DNA from: CAZNPU01 sp964575335
Lineage (GTDB): Bacteria; Planctomycetota; Phycisphaerae; Phycisphaerales; SM1A02
DNA length: 64,000 nt
Direction of reading: 5' to 3'
Assembly: GCA_964575335.1 (NCBI GenBank)
Contig: CAZNPU010000001.1
Coordinates: 186,001 to 250,000, forward strand
Shown: piece after piece, positions 43,405-53,056 of the stretch
Layout: each line of letters opens with the position of its first letter
How positions within the stretch are numbered: position 1 is the first letter of the stretch
Program-made: the position numbers and the translations under genes
Notes under the pieces: generated by a model
Database searches by the model: none
What the model was told of the DNA's origin: nothing
Seen by the model: the letters and a program-made list of their open reading frames with translations, nothing else

Positions 43405-44790
43405 TCATTCATTCGTCGATTTGTGTGCGTCGTCGGTATTGTCGGCATTGTTATCGTTGTCGTTGTCGTGTTCCTGCGGCAATGAAGATGGCGGCGACGA
43501 CGGCGGGGTGATCGTCAGCAGCACCTTGTCGATGCGGTGGCGGTCCATGTCGATGATTTCAAAGCTGAACTGATCGAAAGCGATGCGTTCGCCAACCTGC
43601 GGGATGCGGCCGAGATGACTCAGCAGAAAACCCGCAAGTGTGTGAAACGAAGCGCGGCTTTCGCCCGGCATTGTTTCGATATCCAGCAGAGCTTTGAGTT
43701 CGCCGATGGGCATGCTGGCGTCGAGCAGCCACGAACCGTCGGGCCGCTGCACAGCCATGAGCTCTTCCGCTTCGCCTTCGCGGGCAATCTGGCCGAGCAT
43801 GCTCTCAACGATGTCGTTGAGCGTGATGAGTCCCGTCACGACGCCGTACTCATCAAGAACAAAAGCGATGTGCATTTTTTCGCGTCGAAACGCATCAATG
43901 AGTCGCAGCACTGGCATCGATTCCGGCACATACAGCGGCTGGCGCGCTATGGCGGTGAGGTGAATGGGAGTTTGCGAGAGCAAACCGCTTTTGACCATGT
44001 CTTTCAGATGCACCACGCCGATCAGTGCGTCCAGCCCGCCCCGGCACACCGGATAATGCGAATGTGAGCTGGCAGCGACGGCCACGCGCACCCGGTCAGT
44101 GGGAGCATCAGCTTCCAGCCATACGATTTCGCGCCGGGGCACCATCAGCGCGCTGACGCGATAATCGCCCAGTCGAAAGATGCGCTCAACCAGTTCACGT
44201 TCCTGTTCAAGAAACACGCCCGAAGCGGCGCCCTGTTCAACAAGATCGCGAATATCGCGCTCCGTGATCGCCTGTTCATCCACCGCGCGGATGCCGAAGA
44301 CTTTCAAGATCAAGTCGGTTGAGAAAGTCAGCAGATGCACCGCTGGAGCAGCGAGGCGGGAGAGCCATTGCATGGGCGGGGCGATGAGCGAAGCGATGCG
44401 CTCCGGAGCCTGCACCGCCAGGCGTTTGGGCACAAGTTCGCCGAAAACCAGCGAGAGATAGGTCAGTGCGAGCACGACGATCGCTGTGGCCAGCATGCTG
44501 CTGTAGGCCGCCAGGGCGGGAAACTGACCGAGCCAGCGGGCCAGATCGTTGGAGATCGTCGCTTCGCTGAACGCACCGGCGACGATGCCGATCAGCGTGA
44601 TGCCGATCTGCACCGTGGAGAAAAAGCGTGTCGGCGACGCTGCGAGCTTCAGTGCAACCATCGCGCCGCGGCTGCCGCGCTCCGCTGCCTGCTCCAGGCG
44701 AATCTTGCGTGACGAGACCACTGCGATCTCCGACATCGCAAAAAGACCGTTGAGCACGATCAGACACACCAGCAGAAGAATGATCAGCAT
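43405..44790 (-). CDS. CNNM/CorC-type transport protein (hemolysin C family)
   Basis: Membrane protein of 461 residues with the domain order DUF21 (about 1-190, three or four helices), a pair of CBS domains (about 205-325, containing MVPRREIVWLEAD and IAFVLDEYGVVTGLITLND) and a CorC_HlyC domain at the end. These proteins act in magnesium or cobalt handling; the older name hemolysin is misleading. The tail is an Asp/Asn-rich stretch (DNDNDNNADN). AAGGG precedes the ATG at 44790. Confidence 0.92.
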   Translation of the reverse strand: MLIILLLVCLIVLNGLFAMSEIAVVSSRKIRLEQAAERGSRGAMVALKLAASPTRFFSTVQIGITLIGIVAGAFSEATISNDLARWLGQFPALAAYSSMLATAIVVLALTYLSLVFGELVPKRLAVQAPERIASLIAPPMQWLSRLAAPAVHLLTFSTDLILKVFGIRAVDEQAITERDIRDLVEQGAASGVFLEQERELVERIFRLGDYRVSALMVPRREIVWLEADAPTDRVRVAVAASSHSHYPVCRGGLDALIGVVHLKDMVKSGLLSQTPIHLTAIARQPLYVPESMPVLRLIDAFRREKMHIAFVLDEYGVVTGLITLNDIVESMLGQIAREGEAEELMAVQRPDGSWLLDASMPIGELKALLDIETMPGESRASFHTLAGFLLSHLGRIPQVGERIAFDQFSFEIIDMDRHRIDKVLLTITPPSSPPSSLPQEHDNDNDNNADNTDDAHKSTNE

Positions 44791-45244
44791 GGCGAACCCT
44801 TGCGTTGCATTGTGTGCGTTGCGTTCATTATGGATGATTCATTGGTGATTCACCGCGGAGATCGCGGAGAGCGCGGAGCGGAGAAAATAAGAGTTCATCC
44901 GGATGACCGGTCAGCCATCGAGTTTGACAAGGTGACTTGGTGAAAGAGTAACAAGGTGACCTGTTTCACCATCTTCATCACCCCTGCACCTTGTCTCCTT
45001 ATCTTCCTGTCCTCTCCCCCAATCTCCGCGATCTCCGCGCTCTCTGCGGTGAGAAACATCAGCTCTCACGATGGTAACAGCAGAGCGAGAGCGATCAGTC
45101 ATGCCGTCAGTCGGCGGGATGTATATGCAGCCGGCACGTGCAATTGTTCATGCGCACAATGACCGCGCAGCAGCCTGCGTTCGCAGCGGCAGCAGTGCAG
45201 CAAGTGCACAAGCGTGTGCTCTTGCTTGATTGCTGATCGATGAC
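44791..45244. other. Intergenic region with composite repeat
   Basis: No gene. Holds the inverted repeat at 44851-45051; the rest is featureless. Confidence 0.5.
44851..45051. repeat. Composite inverted repeat with low-complexity core
   Basis: Outer arms: CACCGCGGAGATCGCGGAGA... on the left (44851-44877) and CTCCGCGATCTCCGCGCTCT...GCGGTG on the right (about 45025-45050), near reverse complements. Inside are runs of AAGGTGAC-type and CTTGTCTCC-type words. This purine-rich style of intergenic element is dispersed in many bacterial genomes; a shorter relative lies at about 27015-27060. Confidence 0.6.
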
Positions 45245-46387
45245 TTATCCAGCTTTGTAAAACGGCAGCGGCGTGACCTGGGCGTCAGCAGTCATGCGGC
45301 CAAAGTCGACGTGCAGCAGTGTGCCGGGTTCGGTGCAATCCGCATCGACATAGGCCATGGCGATCGGGTAGCCGAGCGTGGGGCTGAGGCAGCCGCTGGT
45401 GACGGCACCGACCTCGGTGTCGCCGCGCTTGACCTTCATGTCCTGGCGGGGGCTGCGTTTGCCGTCGAGCTTCAATCCGACCAGCTTGCGTCGGGGGCCT
45501 TCAGTGGCAATGCGCTGGAGTGCATCCTGGCCGATGAACCGTCCGATTTCGGGATTGTCGTCGCCTTTGTTCAGCTTGACCGCAAACTGAAGCCCAGCTG
45601 AGATGGGATCAATGGCTTCGGAGATTTCGTGACCGTAAAGCGCCAGACCCGCTTCCAGGCGCAGCGAATCACGTGCTCCCAGGCCGGCGGGCCTGATGAG
45701 CGGACTTTCGCCAAGGTTGCTGAGCATCAGGTCGATGCCCTTTCTCGCAAAACGAGCTGGCATAATGACTTCCACGCCATCTTCGCCGGTGTAGCCGGTG
45801 CGGGAAATCAGCAGCTTGGCAAAGATCAGGTTCTTGCTCGTAAAGCGGTACCGCTTCAGGCTGGGCACTTCGCTGGAGAAACGCGACAGCACATCCATGA
45901 CCTTCGGCCCCTGAAGGGCGATCATGGCGGTGTCCAGCGTTTCATCAGCCATCTTGAACACCATGCCCGTAGCAGCCTTGACCTGCTCAAAATGCTCCAG
46001 CAGCTTGGGGCGGTTGGCCGCATTGCACACCATCAGGAACTCGGACTCGTCCATCCGGTAAACCAGCACGTCATCGCGGCAGCCGCCTTGCTCGTTGCAC
46101 ACGATCGAATATCGGACCTGCCCCGGCTGCATGTCAAAGATCTGCCTCGTGCAGACATGATCGAGGAATTGACGAGCGTCGCGGCCGGTGAAACGCACCC
46201 GGCCCATGTGCGACACGTCAAACAGCCCGCCGCTGGTCCGCACCTGCTGGTGTTCATCGAGGATCGAGCCGTAGTGCAGCGGCATCTCCCAGCCGGCAAA
46301 ATCAACCAGCTTGCCGCCATGTTCGATGTGAAACTGGTGAAACGGTGTACGCAGAAGCGATGCGGATGAGGTGGTGGTGCTTGTCAT
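45245..46387 (-). CDS. gcvT: Glycine cleavage system T protein (aminomethyltransferase)
   Basis: Transfers the methylene group from aminomethyl-lipoyl GcvH to tetrahydrofolate. The 380-residue protein shows GWEMPLHYGSILDEHQQVR, FDVSHMGRV, GYTGEDGVEV and SGCLSPTLGYPIAMAYV, all GcvT marks including the folate-site aspartate region. TATCTT lies 6 nt upstream of the ATG at 46387 without a ribosome site. The other glycine-cleavage genes (gcvH, gcvP) are not adjacent on the left, and the right side is a PEP-CTERM gene, so gcvT is separated from its partners. Confidence 0.95.
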   Translation of the reverse strand: MTSTTTSSASLLRTPFHQFHIEHGGKLVDFAGWEMPLHYGSILDEHQQVRTSGGLFDVSHMGRVRFTGRDARQFLDHVCTRQIFDMQPGQVRYSIVCNEQGGCRDDVLVYRMDESEFLMVCNAANRPKLLEHFEQVKAATGMVFKMADETLDTAMIALQGPKVMDVLSRFSSEVPSLKRYRFTSKNLIFAKLLISRTGYTGEDGVEVIMPARFARKGIDLMLSNLGESPLIRPAGLGARDSLRLEAGLALYGHEISEAIDPISAGLQFAVKLNKGDDNPEIGRFIGQDALQRIATEGPRRKLVGLKLDGKRSPRQDMKVKRGDTEVGAVTSGCLSPTLGYPIAMAYVDADCTEPGTLLHVDFGRMTADAQVTPLPFYKAG

Positions 46388-46393
46388 TTGGTC

Positions 46394-46399
46394 AAGATA
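46394..46399 (-). promoter_or_regulatory. Candidate -10 element of gcvT
   Basis: TATCTT on the minus strand, 6 nt before the ATG at 46387, no ribosome binding site. A weaker case than the TACANT sites. Confidence 0.35.
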
Positions 46400-46566
46400 T
46401 CGCCGATGGAAACCAGGGTGGGATTGGCAGGACAGACAGGTAGAGACGGTATGCCCGTGCCCAAACTCTATCCACACCGTGAAATATCCGCCAACCGCAT
46501 CCAACCGGCCCCATCCAGCGTATGCATCGTCGTAAGCAGGAATTGACCGCAGTTTTTTGAAAATGA

Positions 46567-46596
46567 TTGGACAGGCGGAAAAACGTCTGGTAATTT
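46567..46596 (+). promoter_or_regulatory. Possible promoter of the second PEP-CTERM gene
   Basis: TTGGAC (46567-46572), 18 bp, TAATTT (46591-46596). It would give a leader of about 200 nt that contains the hairpin GCTCCCC/GGGGAGC (46730-46750) and an AGAGAGG ribosome site before 46811. Assigned by resemblance only. Confidence 0.35.
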
Positions 46597-46810
46597 GCTA
46601 CTGTCGAGGCTGCATTGCCAGCTTCTTCAAGAGAGAAGATCGAGAGAGAAAGCCAAATACAAGCTGAAGTTGAGTGTTGAGCCTGAAACCGGGCCGGACG
46701 AGAAAGGTCCGTCGCATTGCGCCGTCGGCGCTCCCCATACGCAGGGGAGCATGGCGTTGTGCCAGCACGCAGGCCACTGTGACGCGAGAGAGAAGAGAGG
46801 ATCCACAGAC

Positions 46811-47410
46811 ATGTTGCGCAATATTTTGACGATCGGGGCCGTCTCTGCAGCTGCCATGCTGTCGTCCACGGCCGAAGCCGCACTTATTCCCGGGGCGCCG
46901 GTCGTGGTGCCGTTCGACAACGCCCAGGTCACCGTGGAGTACTGGAACGCCTGGGCCGGGTGGACAGGCGAACTGTATTTCCTTGGTTCAGGCACCGAAT
47001 CCGAAGTGCTTGTCAGCGCGCCGGATGACGGTGCGGGCCTTGGCCAGTTCCTGATGGATAATCGCGGCGCTCCCAGCGCAGGGCCGATCACCCTCACAGG
47101 CATCTTCAACCAGGGCGACGTGCTGCACTTTGCCTACCTCATTGTCGATCCCGAACCGTTCGTCGGCCGGTTGTATCGCACCGACGTCGCTTCCGACGCC
47201 ATTCAGTTTGCATGGAATGCTGACAACGGCGACTTTACCGTGGAAGACAACATCCCCGGCGATCCGTGGAACGATTACGATTACAACGACATGATCGTGA
47301 ACATTCAGTTCACGCAGATTCCCACGCCCGGCACCGCCGCCCTGGCGCTGATGGCCGTGTTCGTGGCCGCCCAGCGTCGCCGCCGCCCGGGCGCAGCCGA
47401 CGTGTCGTAA
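46811..47410 (+). CDS. Secreted PEP-CTERM protein with DUF4114-like domain
   Basis: Exported protein of 199 residues. The signal peptide ends at about STAEA (residue 23). The mature part includes NIPGDPWNDYDYNDMIVNI; the W-D-Y-D-Y-N-D core is the calcium-binding-like signature of DUF4114 domains in surface proteins. It ends in a sorting tail, PTPGTAALALMAVFVAAQRRRR, of the same PTPG type as the protein at 22244. AGAGAGG precedes the ATG at 46811, and a strong terminator follows at 47452. Likely a surface or matrix component. Confidence 0.83.
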   Translation: MLRNILTIGAVSAAAMLSSTAEAALIPGAPVVVPFDNAQVTVEYWNAWAGWTGELYFLGSGTESEVLVSAPDDGAGLGQFLMDNRGAPSAGPITLTGIFNQGDVLHFAYLIVDPEPFVGRLYRTDVASDAIQFAWNADNGDFTVEDNIPGDPWNDYDYNDMIVNIQFTQIPTPGTAALALMAVFVAAQRRRRPGAADVS

Positions 47411-47451
47411 GAATCTGAGCTGAACCTGAACGTCCAGACGTCACCCCAAAA

Positions 47452-47511
47452 CGCCGCGCTGGAGGCTGCTGGCCAGTTGCTCATGCTGGCTGCCTCCAGC
47501 GCGGTGTTTTT
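47452..47511 (+). terminator. Terminator after PEP-CTERM gene
   Basis: CCGCGCTGGAGGC (47454-47466) pairs perfectly with GCCTCCAGCGCGG (47492-47504); the 13-bp stem is followed by TGTTTTTG. Confidence 0.85.
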
Positions 47512-47941
47512 GCAGAGACTGGTCGATTGCTTTCACCGGAAGATTGATCGCGTGACATCACGCCGCCTTGTGCTTTTTGCTGGCGTCTGCAAGGGGTACG
47601 ATGAACGAATATGGATGAACGTGTGCAGCAGTCGGGACTGCTTTTCTGAAAAAGCTGCGGCGCCATGCTGCTGCTGCTGATGATGTCATCAGCAGATTTC
47701 GCTTCGTGCTCTGCCAGCCTTCATAGGTGTGTATGGGTGTATTCGCTGCACAATGCGCTGAGGGGGGCGGGTGAATGTGAAGAAGGTGAACAGCCAATAG
47801 TGTGCTTCCATGCGCTTCCCGGTGAAGTATTCCTCCGATACAGGCATCAATCAGCCAGGCGCTTCGCATCATCTCATCATAGAGCGTGATGTGCGTCGGC
47901 ATACCTGCAAAGAGCATCGCGTGGCAAGGAGATGTTTCACA
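47512..47941. other. Gene-free interval of about 430 bp
   Basis: No supported gene. It carries the upstream region of the frameshifted gene at 47942; AAGGAG at 47926-47931 belongs to that gene. Confidence 0.45.
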
Positions 47942-49029
47942 ATGACGATCATGTGCCGATTCAGTGTTTTCTTCCTGCTTGCCGTCGTGTTGCTGAGCGC
48001 CGCAGCCGTGTGCAACGCATTACCGACCGATGAAGGCGATTATGAGGAAATCACGGTCATTGTGCAGGTACTCGATCCGCAGCAGCAGCCGATTGCGGAG
48101 GCACCAGTTGAAGTTGTGTCTTTTGTTCAGCCTCGGTTCGCCATGACCGGACCGGACGGCAAGGCGACCATTACATTGCTCCGAGGCGATCAGGGCCAGA
48201 CGGTAACCGTGCGTATCACCAATGGCGGATTTACGCCGGTGATCCCGCCGGAGTTACGCTCCCATGCAGCCGATCGGTTTACTGACCTTCAGCAAACGTA
48301 TGCGGTGCCAGTATATGACATCGTTCTGGTAGCTGGTGCAGAGACTTCGCACACAATCATGCTTGGTGAGGCAGTGCGCGTATCCGACGGCTCGTGGACC
48401 CGTCAGGGAATGGCATTGCCTCTGCGGTAGGTGTACGCAATCTTCATTCTTTTGACTTGGTAATGCCATCGGAAGACGGTGCATTTGCAGTGAATGTGCG
48501 TAAACATGCGCCTGCGGAACTCTGGATAGCAGGTGAGCCGACGCAGTTACATAGCGTGCGATTGACCGCAGCGCAGACTGCAGGTGATATCGATCTTGGC
48601 AACGTCGTTATCACGGAAGCGATCCCGAATGCGACGTTGAAATTGACGATGAACAACAACCGGGGGTTGCACTTGGCCAGCAAGTTGCATCTCGGCAATG
48701 ATCTGGCTGTCATATCCGCAGACGGCACATATATGTTTCTCTTTGGTGTGAGAAATAATGGGCGTGTTCATTGGCCGGATCAAAACTCCAAGGCTGTTTA
48801 TGATCTGCCGGTTCCTGCAGGCACGTATTACATTGCGCCAGGTTCATTAGAGACTCGCCCATTTCTGGCGCTTTTGGAATCGATTCGCACGAATCGTCAC
48901 GCACAGCTTGATGCAGCCGGGGTTCCAAAGGTTACAGTAGCGGCGGGCCAGACGAAGTCGCTGGCGTTTGATGCGCATGCTGCTGTCGCAGCCATCATCC
49001 AGGTCGGCGGCGATCTGGCTCCCGATTAA
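47942..49029 (+). pseudogene. Secreted Ig-like/carboxypeptidase-regulatory-fold protein, frameshifted
   Basis: Two overlapping frames form one protein. Frame A (47942 to stop at 48430) has a signal peptide (MTIMCRFSVFFLLAVVLLSAAAV) and a beta-sandwich domain (DPQQQPIAEAPVEVV...GPDGKATITL). Frame B carries on to 49029 with LVDPSGNGIASAV, another carboxypeptidase-regulatory-like domain. Joining at about 48386 restores VRVSGRLVDPSGNGI, which is exactly what a single missing base would break; the text reads TCCGACGG where TCCGGACGG would be in frame. Either a real frameshift mutation, or a sequencing error, in a gene of about 360 codons. AAGGAG lies 10 nt before the ATG. Function unknown. Confidence 0.7.
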
Positions 49030-49087
49030 TGCGCAGACTGCCGGGCGCTTTGCATCGTGTGAAGCTGCAAACGCAGTACGCAGCAGA

Positions 49088-50245
49088 TTACGCCTGGTTG
49101 TGATTGCAGGCGCCTTCGTCAGCGTCGGCTTCGGTTTTGGCGTTTGCCTGAGCCTTGAGGCGTTCGAGTTCGCGTTCCAGTTGCCGTACGCGTTTGAAGA
49201 GGTTGTAGAGTTCAGTGCCTGCGAGGGCGTTGCGTTTGGCCTGATCAAACGGAACCGCGGGTGTGCCGCCGACTTTCATGCCTGCAGGCACGTCCTGCGC
49301 GATGGCGGTGCGGGCCGCAGCCTGCACGCCGTCGCCGATGCTCAGGTGGCCAGCCACGCCCACCTGGCCGCCCAGCACGACGTACTTGCCCACATCGACC
49401 GAGCCAGACACGCCCACAAGCGAGACGAACAGGCAATGCTGGCCGATGGTGGTGCCGTGGCCGATGGAAATCAGGTCAGCAAACTTGGTGCCCTTGCCGA
49501 TACGGGTTTCGCCCAGCGCAGCTCGTTCGATCGCGCAGCCGGCTCCCAGTTCCACATCGTCTTCGATGACCACAATGCCGGTCTGGGGAATCTTGTGATG
49601 TTCGCCCTTGTGCGTGGCGTAGCCGAAGCCATCCAGGCCGATGACGGTGTTGCCGTGCAGCGTCACGCGATTGCCCAGCACGCAGCGGTCGTAGATGACC
49701 ACATTGGGATACAGCAGGCACGAATCGCCGATGCGGGAATCCTTGCCGACGTACACGCCGGGATAGAGCACGCAATTTTTGCCGACCGTGGCGTTGGCTT
49801 CGATCGTGACAAAGGGATGGATTGTGGTGCCGCTGCCGATGATGGCGGTTGGATGGATGCACGCGAGTGTGCTGATGCCGGTTTCATCAGCGTGCATCGG
49901 CGGGGGATGCGTGCGAAACCCGTACAGTTCAATCATCGCGCCGCGGAAGGCGAAATACGGGTCGGCAGCGACCAATCGGGTGATGCCGTCGGGGCAGGCG
50001 GCAGTTTCCGAGACGATCACCGCCGCTGCCTTGGTGGTATTGAGATACTGGGCGTACTTGGCGTTTGCGAGAAATGTCACATCGCGTGGACCGGCCTTGT
50101 CGATCGGCGCACAGGCGTCGACTTCGATCGATCCATCGCCAACGAGTTGGGCTCCAATACGTCGAGCAAGTTCTTCCAGCGTCATGGCCATGGCGTTTGT
50201 GGCGATGAAGCTAGCCGGTTGCGGATCGCTGGTCAATTGCGGCAT
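49088..50245 (-). CDS. lpxD: LpxD-type UDP-3-O-acylglucosamine N-acyltransferase, copy 1
   Basis: Adds the N-linked hydroxyacyl chain in lipid A synthesis. The 385 residues include the LpxD N-terminal uridine-binding domain (GDVTFLANAKYAQYL-like: RDVTFLANAKYAQYL), a left-handed beta helix with hexapeptide repeats, the catalytic histidine in ISIGHGTTIG, and a C-terminal coiled coil (LFKRVRQLERELERLKAQ). It lacks a clear ribosome site; internal ATGs at 50191 and 50185 would give MAMTLEELARRIG and are possible. It diverges from bamA. Copy 2 is 4.5 kb away, so the two may differ in acyl chain or host pathway. Confidence 0.9.
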   Translation of the reverse strand: MPQLTSDPQPASFIATNAMAMTLEELARRIGAQLVGDGSIEVDACAPIDKAGPRDVTFLANAKYAQYLNTTKAAAVIVSETAACPDGITRLVAADPYFAFRGAMIELYGFRTHPPPMHADETGISTLACIHPTAIIGSGTTIHPFVTIEANATVGKNCVLYPGVYVGKDSRIGDSCLLYPNVVIYDRCVLGNRVTLHGNTVIGLDGFGYATHKGEHHKIPQTGIVVIEDDVELGAGCAIERAALGETRIGKGTKFADLISIGHGTTIGQHCLFVSLVGVSGSVDVGKYVVLGGQVGVAGHLSIGDGVQAAARTAIAQDVPAGMKVGGTPAVPFDQAKRNALAGTELYNLFKRVRQLERELERLKAQANAKTEADADEGACNHNQA

Positions 50246-50467
50246 GAATCAGCCGCGTGGAATGTGCGAAACATGTGAGCGAGCAAGTGGCGGCGGAGGC
50301 AAAGGGCGCGTGCGGCAGGTTACGGGGCTGGTGTCACGAAAACGCAGCCGCAAAGGGGCAAACGGCTGCTGAAAACGAAAGCAACGGAAGCTGCCGGGAG
50401 GCTCGCTGGCGAGGCTTGCCAAGGCTCATCGGGGGACTTCGCCTTGTTGCTGAGCCTGCTGGCCGGT

Positions 50468-52918
50468 ATGCTCCCAGCCTTCATGCCCGGTGTCACCGTA
50501 GTCATAGCCAGCTTGCGTTCCATTCTCAGCAGTCTTGCCGTGATGTGGCTGCTTTTTGTCGCTGTCCCTGCCTTCGGGCAGGTTGCTGACCAGCGTGATC
50601 TGCTTGCAGACCGGCCGATTTTTGAAATTCGCCTGCTCGGGTTGCAAACGGTGACGCAGCAGGAAGTGCTGAACAACATCCGCTCGACAGTGGGCGATCC
50701 ATACGACCCGGCAGTCGTTTCCGCCGACGTGGCTCGCCTCAACCGCCTGGGCCGATTCCGAACGATTGAAGCGCGGAGCGAATTGCAGGCGGACGGTTCT
50801 GTTGCGCTGATCTTCGAATTCGTCGAGCAGATGATCATCACCGAGCTGCAGGTCGTCGGAAACAAGCTGATTTCCGACCAGGACCTTCTTGCGGTTGTGC
50901 AGCAGGTGCCGCGAGGCCCGCGTGATGATTTTCTCATCCAAAGCGCCAAGCGTGCGATCGAACAGATGTACGAAAAGCGCGGGCACTACCTGGCTACTGT
51001 CACGATTGACGAATCGGAGCTTGAGCAGTCCGGCCTGCTGATTTTCCGCATCATCGAAGGGCCGCGGGTTCGCATCCGCGCAGTCGAGTTCGAGGGCAAC
51101 CAGGCGTTCACCGATGAGCAGTTGTATGCGGAGATCAAGACGCGGACCGCGGTGTTTCTGCTCCGTCGCGGCGAGCTTGATGAAGAACAACTGGCGGATG
51201 ACGTTGCTGCCCTGACCCGTTTTTACACAAGCCGCGGCTACCTTGATGTGCGTGTCGGGCGTCAGGTCGAACTCAGTCCCGACAGCAGCGAGGCAAAGGT
51301 CACATTTGTGATTGCGGAAGGGCCGCAATACACCCTTCGCAACGTGCAGGTCACCACGATGGAGGGCGATTCGCTCTCGGTGTATTCGCCTCAGCAGATC
51401 GCAGCCCTGATCGATCTCAAGCCCGGCGATGTCTACAGCGATGATCTGCTGCGGCAATCAATGCGAGCGATTGAGGAGTCCTACGGCGTGATGGGCTATC
51501 TGCCCACCGACGATGCCCGCAGGTTCTATCAGCTTGACGGTACGACCATTCTGGTGCGGCCGACGCCGCTGCGCGTGGCGGATTCGCCCCAGGTCGATCT
51601 GTTACTGGAGGTGCATGAGGGCCAGCCGTATCGCGTGGGCGCAGTTGAGATTCAGGGGAACTTTCTGACCCGTGACCGGGTTGTTCGGCGCGAGTTGCGT
51701 GGCATCACGCCCGGGCGTCCGTTTGACGCCACGCAGCTTCAACTTGCTGAAGATCGCCTGCTCAACCTGCGATTGTTCAGCGATGTGCGGTTTACCGTGC
51801 AGCCTGAAGATCCCGATTTTCCCGGCTATCGCGATGTGCTGGTTGAAGTACGCGAGCGGCAGACCGGCTCGTTCAGCTTCGGCGCCGCGATCGGTTCTGA
51901 TTCGGGCGTGTTTGGTGAAATTGCGCTTATTCAGAACAATTTTGACGTGACGGATTTCCCGGAAAGCTGGGGAGAACTTTTCTCCGGCCGTGCGTTCCGC
52001 GGTGCGGGTCAGCGATTCAATGCCACGCTTCGTCCGGGTACGGAATTGTTCCAGTATGCGATGAGCCTGACCGAGCCGCATCTTTTTGATACGGACTACA
52101 CCGGCACGGTGGCAGGGCAGTTCCGTCAGCGCATTTACGATCTTTACGATGAAGAACGCTTTGGCGGAAGCGTGCGCGTGGGGCGGCAGTTTGGCGATAT
52201 CTGGAGCGTCGGAGTGCAAAGTCGCGTCGAGCGCGTCACGCTGCGAAACATCGATCCCACCTCACCGACAGAAATTTTCCGCGACAGAGGGCCGGATGTC
52301 GTCACCGTGTTGGGGCTGGCGATGACGCGTTCGACGATTCCTTTCCGGTCACGGCCCGGACGCGGCAGCCGGCTCGAACTGTCCTATGACCGCTACGGCG
52401 CGCTTGGCGGCGATTTCAGCTTCAATGCGGTGAATGCTGAGTACGTCATGTACTTCACCGTTGATGAGGATTTTCTCGGCCGGGCCACCACGCTGCGGCT
52501 TGCCTCGCGCGTCGGCTACATCTGGGGCGGTCGCGCACCGACATATGAGCGTTTCTATCTCGGCGGCCGGTCGCTGCGAGGCTTTGAGTTCCGTACCGTC
52601 AGCCCCAAGGGCATTCGTGCTGACAACGGTCAGCCGACGGATGAACCAGTCGGCGGCACATGGCTGGCGTTTCTTGGCGCACAGTACGAGATTCCCATCT
52701 TCGAAGAGGCCTTTACAGGGGTGATCTTCGTCGATTCGGGTACGGTCACCGATTCGCCGGGGTTTGACGACTGGCGCGTTGCAGCCGGTGTGGGCATTCG
52801 CCTGTACATTCCGCAGTTCGGCAATGTGCCCATCGCATTCGATTTTGCCATCCCGATTCTCAAGCAGGACGGCGATGAAGAGCAGATCGTGAGCTTTGCG
52901 GCAGAACTTCCCTTCTAA
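50468..52918 (+). CDS. bamA: Outer membrane protein assembly factor BamA
   Basis: Central component of the beta-barrel assembly machine. The 816 residues contain a signal peptide (ending near AFGQ), several POTRA domains (about residues 45-430, including IFEIRLLGLQTVTQQEV and VRIRAVEFEGNQAFTDEQLY) and a C-terminal Bac_surface_Ag barrel of about 380 residues. The loop-6 motif is RSLRGFEFRTVSP, the equivalent of VRGF. The last residue is Phe, as required for outer-membrane insertion. Exact start is uncertain: TTG 50444, ATG 50468 or ATG 50483. It is the first gene of an envelope operon with ompH1, ompH2, lpxD2, lpxC-fabZ and lpxA2. Confidence 0.93.
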   Translation: MLPAFMPGVTVVIASLRSILSSLAVMWLLFVAVPAFGQVADQRDLLADRPIFEIRLLGLQTVTQQEVLNNIRSTVGDPYDPAVVSADVARLNRLGRFRTIEARSELQADGSVALIFEFVEQMIITELQVVGNKLISDQDLLAVVQQVPRGPRDDFLIQSAKRAIEQMYEKRGHYLATVTIDESELEQSGLLIFRIIEGPRVRIRAVEFEGNQAFTDEQLYAEIKTRTAVFLLRRGELDEEQLADDVAALTRFYTSRGYLDVRVGRQVELSPDSSEAKVTFVIAEGPQYTLRNVQVTTMEGDSLSVYSPQQIAALIDLKPGDVYSDDLLRQSMRAIEESYGVMGYLPTDDARRFYQLDGTTILVRPTPLRVADSPQVDLLLEVHEGQPYRVGAVEIQGNFLTRDRVVRRELRGITPGRPFDATQLQLAEDRLLNLRLFSDVRFTVQPEDPDFPGYRDVLVEVRERQTGSFSFGAAIGSDSGVFGEIALIQNNFDVTDFPESWGELFSGRAFRGAGQRFNATLRPGTELFQYAMSLTEPHLFDTDYTGTVAGQFRQRIYDLYDEERFGGSVRVGRQFGDIWSVGVQSRVERVTLRNIDPTSPTEIFRDRGPDVVTVLGLAMTRSTIPFRSRPGRGSRLELSYDRYGALGGDFSFNAVNAEYVMYFTVDEDFLGRATTLRLASRVGYIWGGRAPTYERFYLGGRSLRGFEFRTVSPKGIRADNGQPTDEPVGGTWLAFLGAQYEIPIFEEAFTGVIFVDSGTVTDSPGFDDWRVAAGVGIRLYIPQFGNVPIAFDFAIPILKQDGDEEQIVSFAAELPF

Positions 52919-53056
52919 CTCTTTGGTATAACATGGGCGCGAGGCGGGCGGCTCTCCCGTCATGCTCGGGCAAGTTTGCATCAGATCAGCGTTTGTGCCG
53001 CGTTGGAGCAGGCTGTGCCCAACTGTTCAATCATCACGCAGATCAGGATGAATCTC

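Noticed and set aside
48968..50278. Open frame of 436 codons on the plus strand
   Set aside because: Antisense to lpxD copy 1; composition typical of a shadow of hexapeptide repeats.
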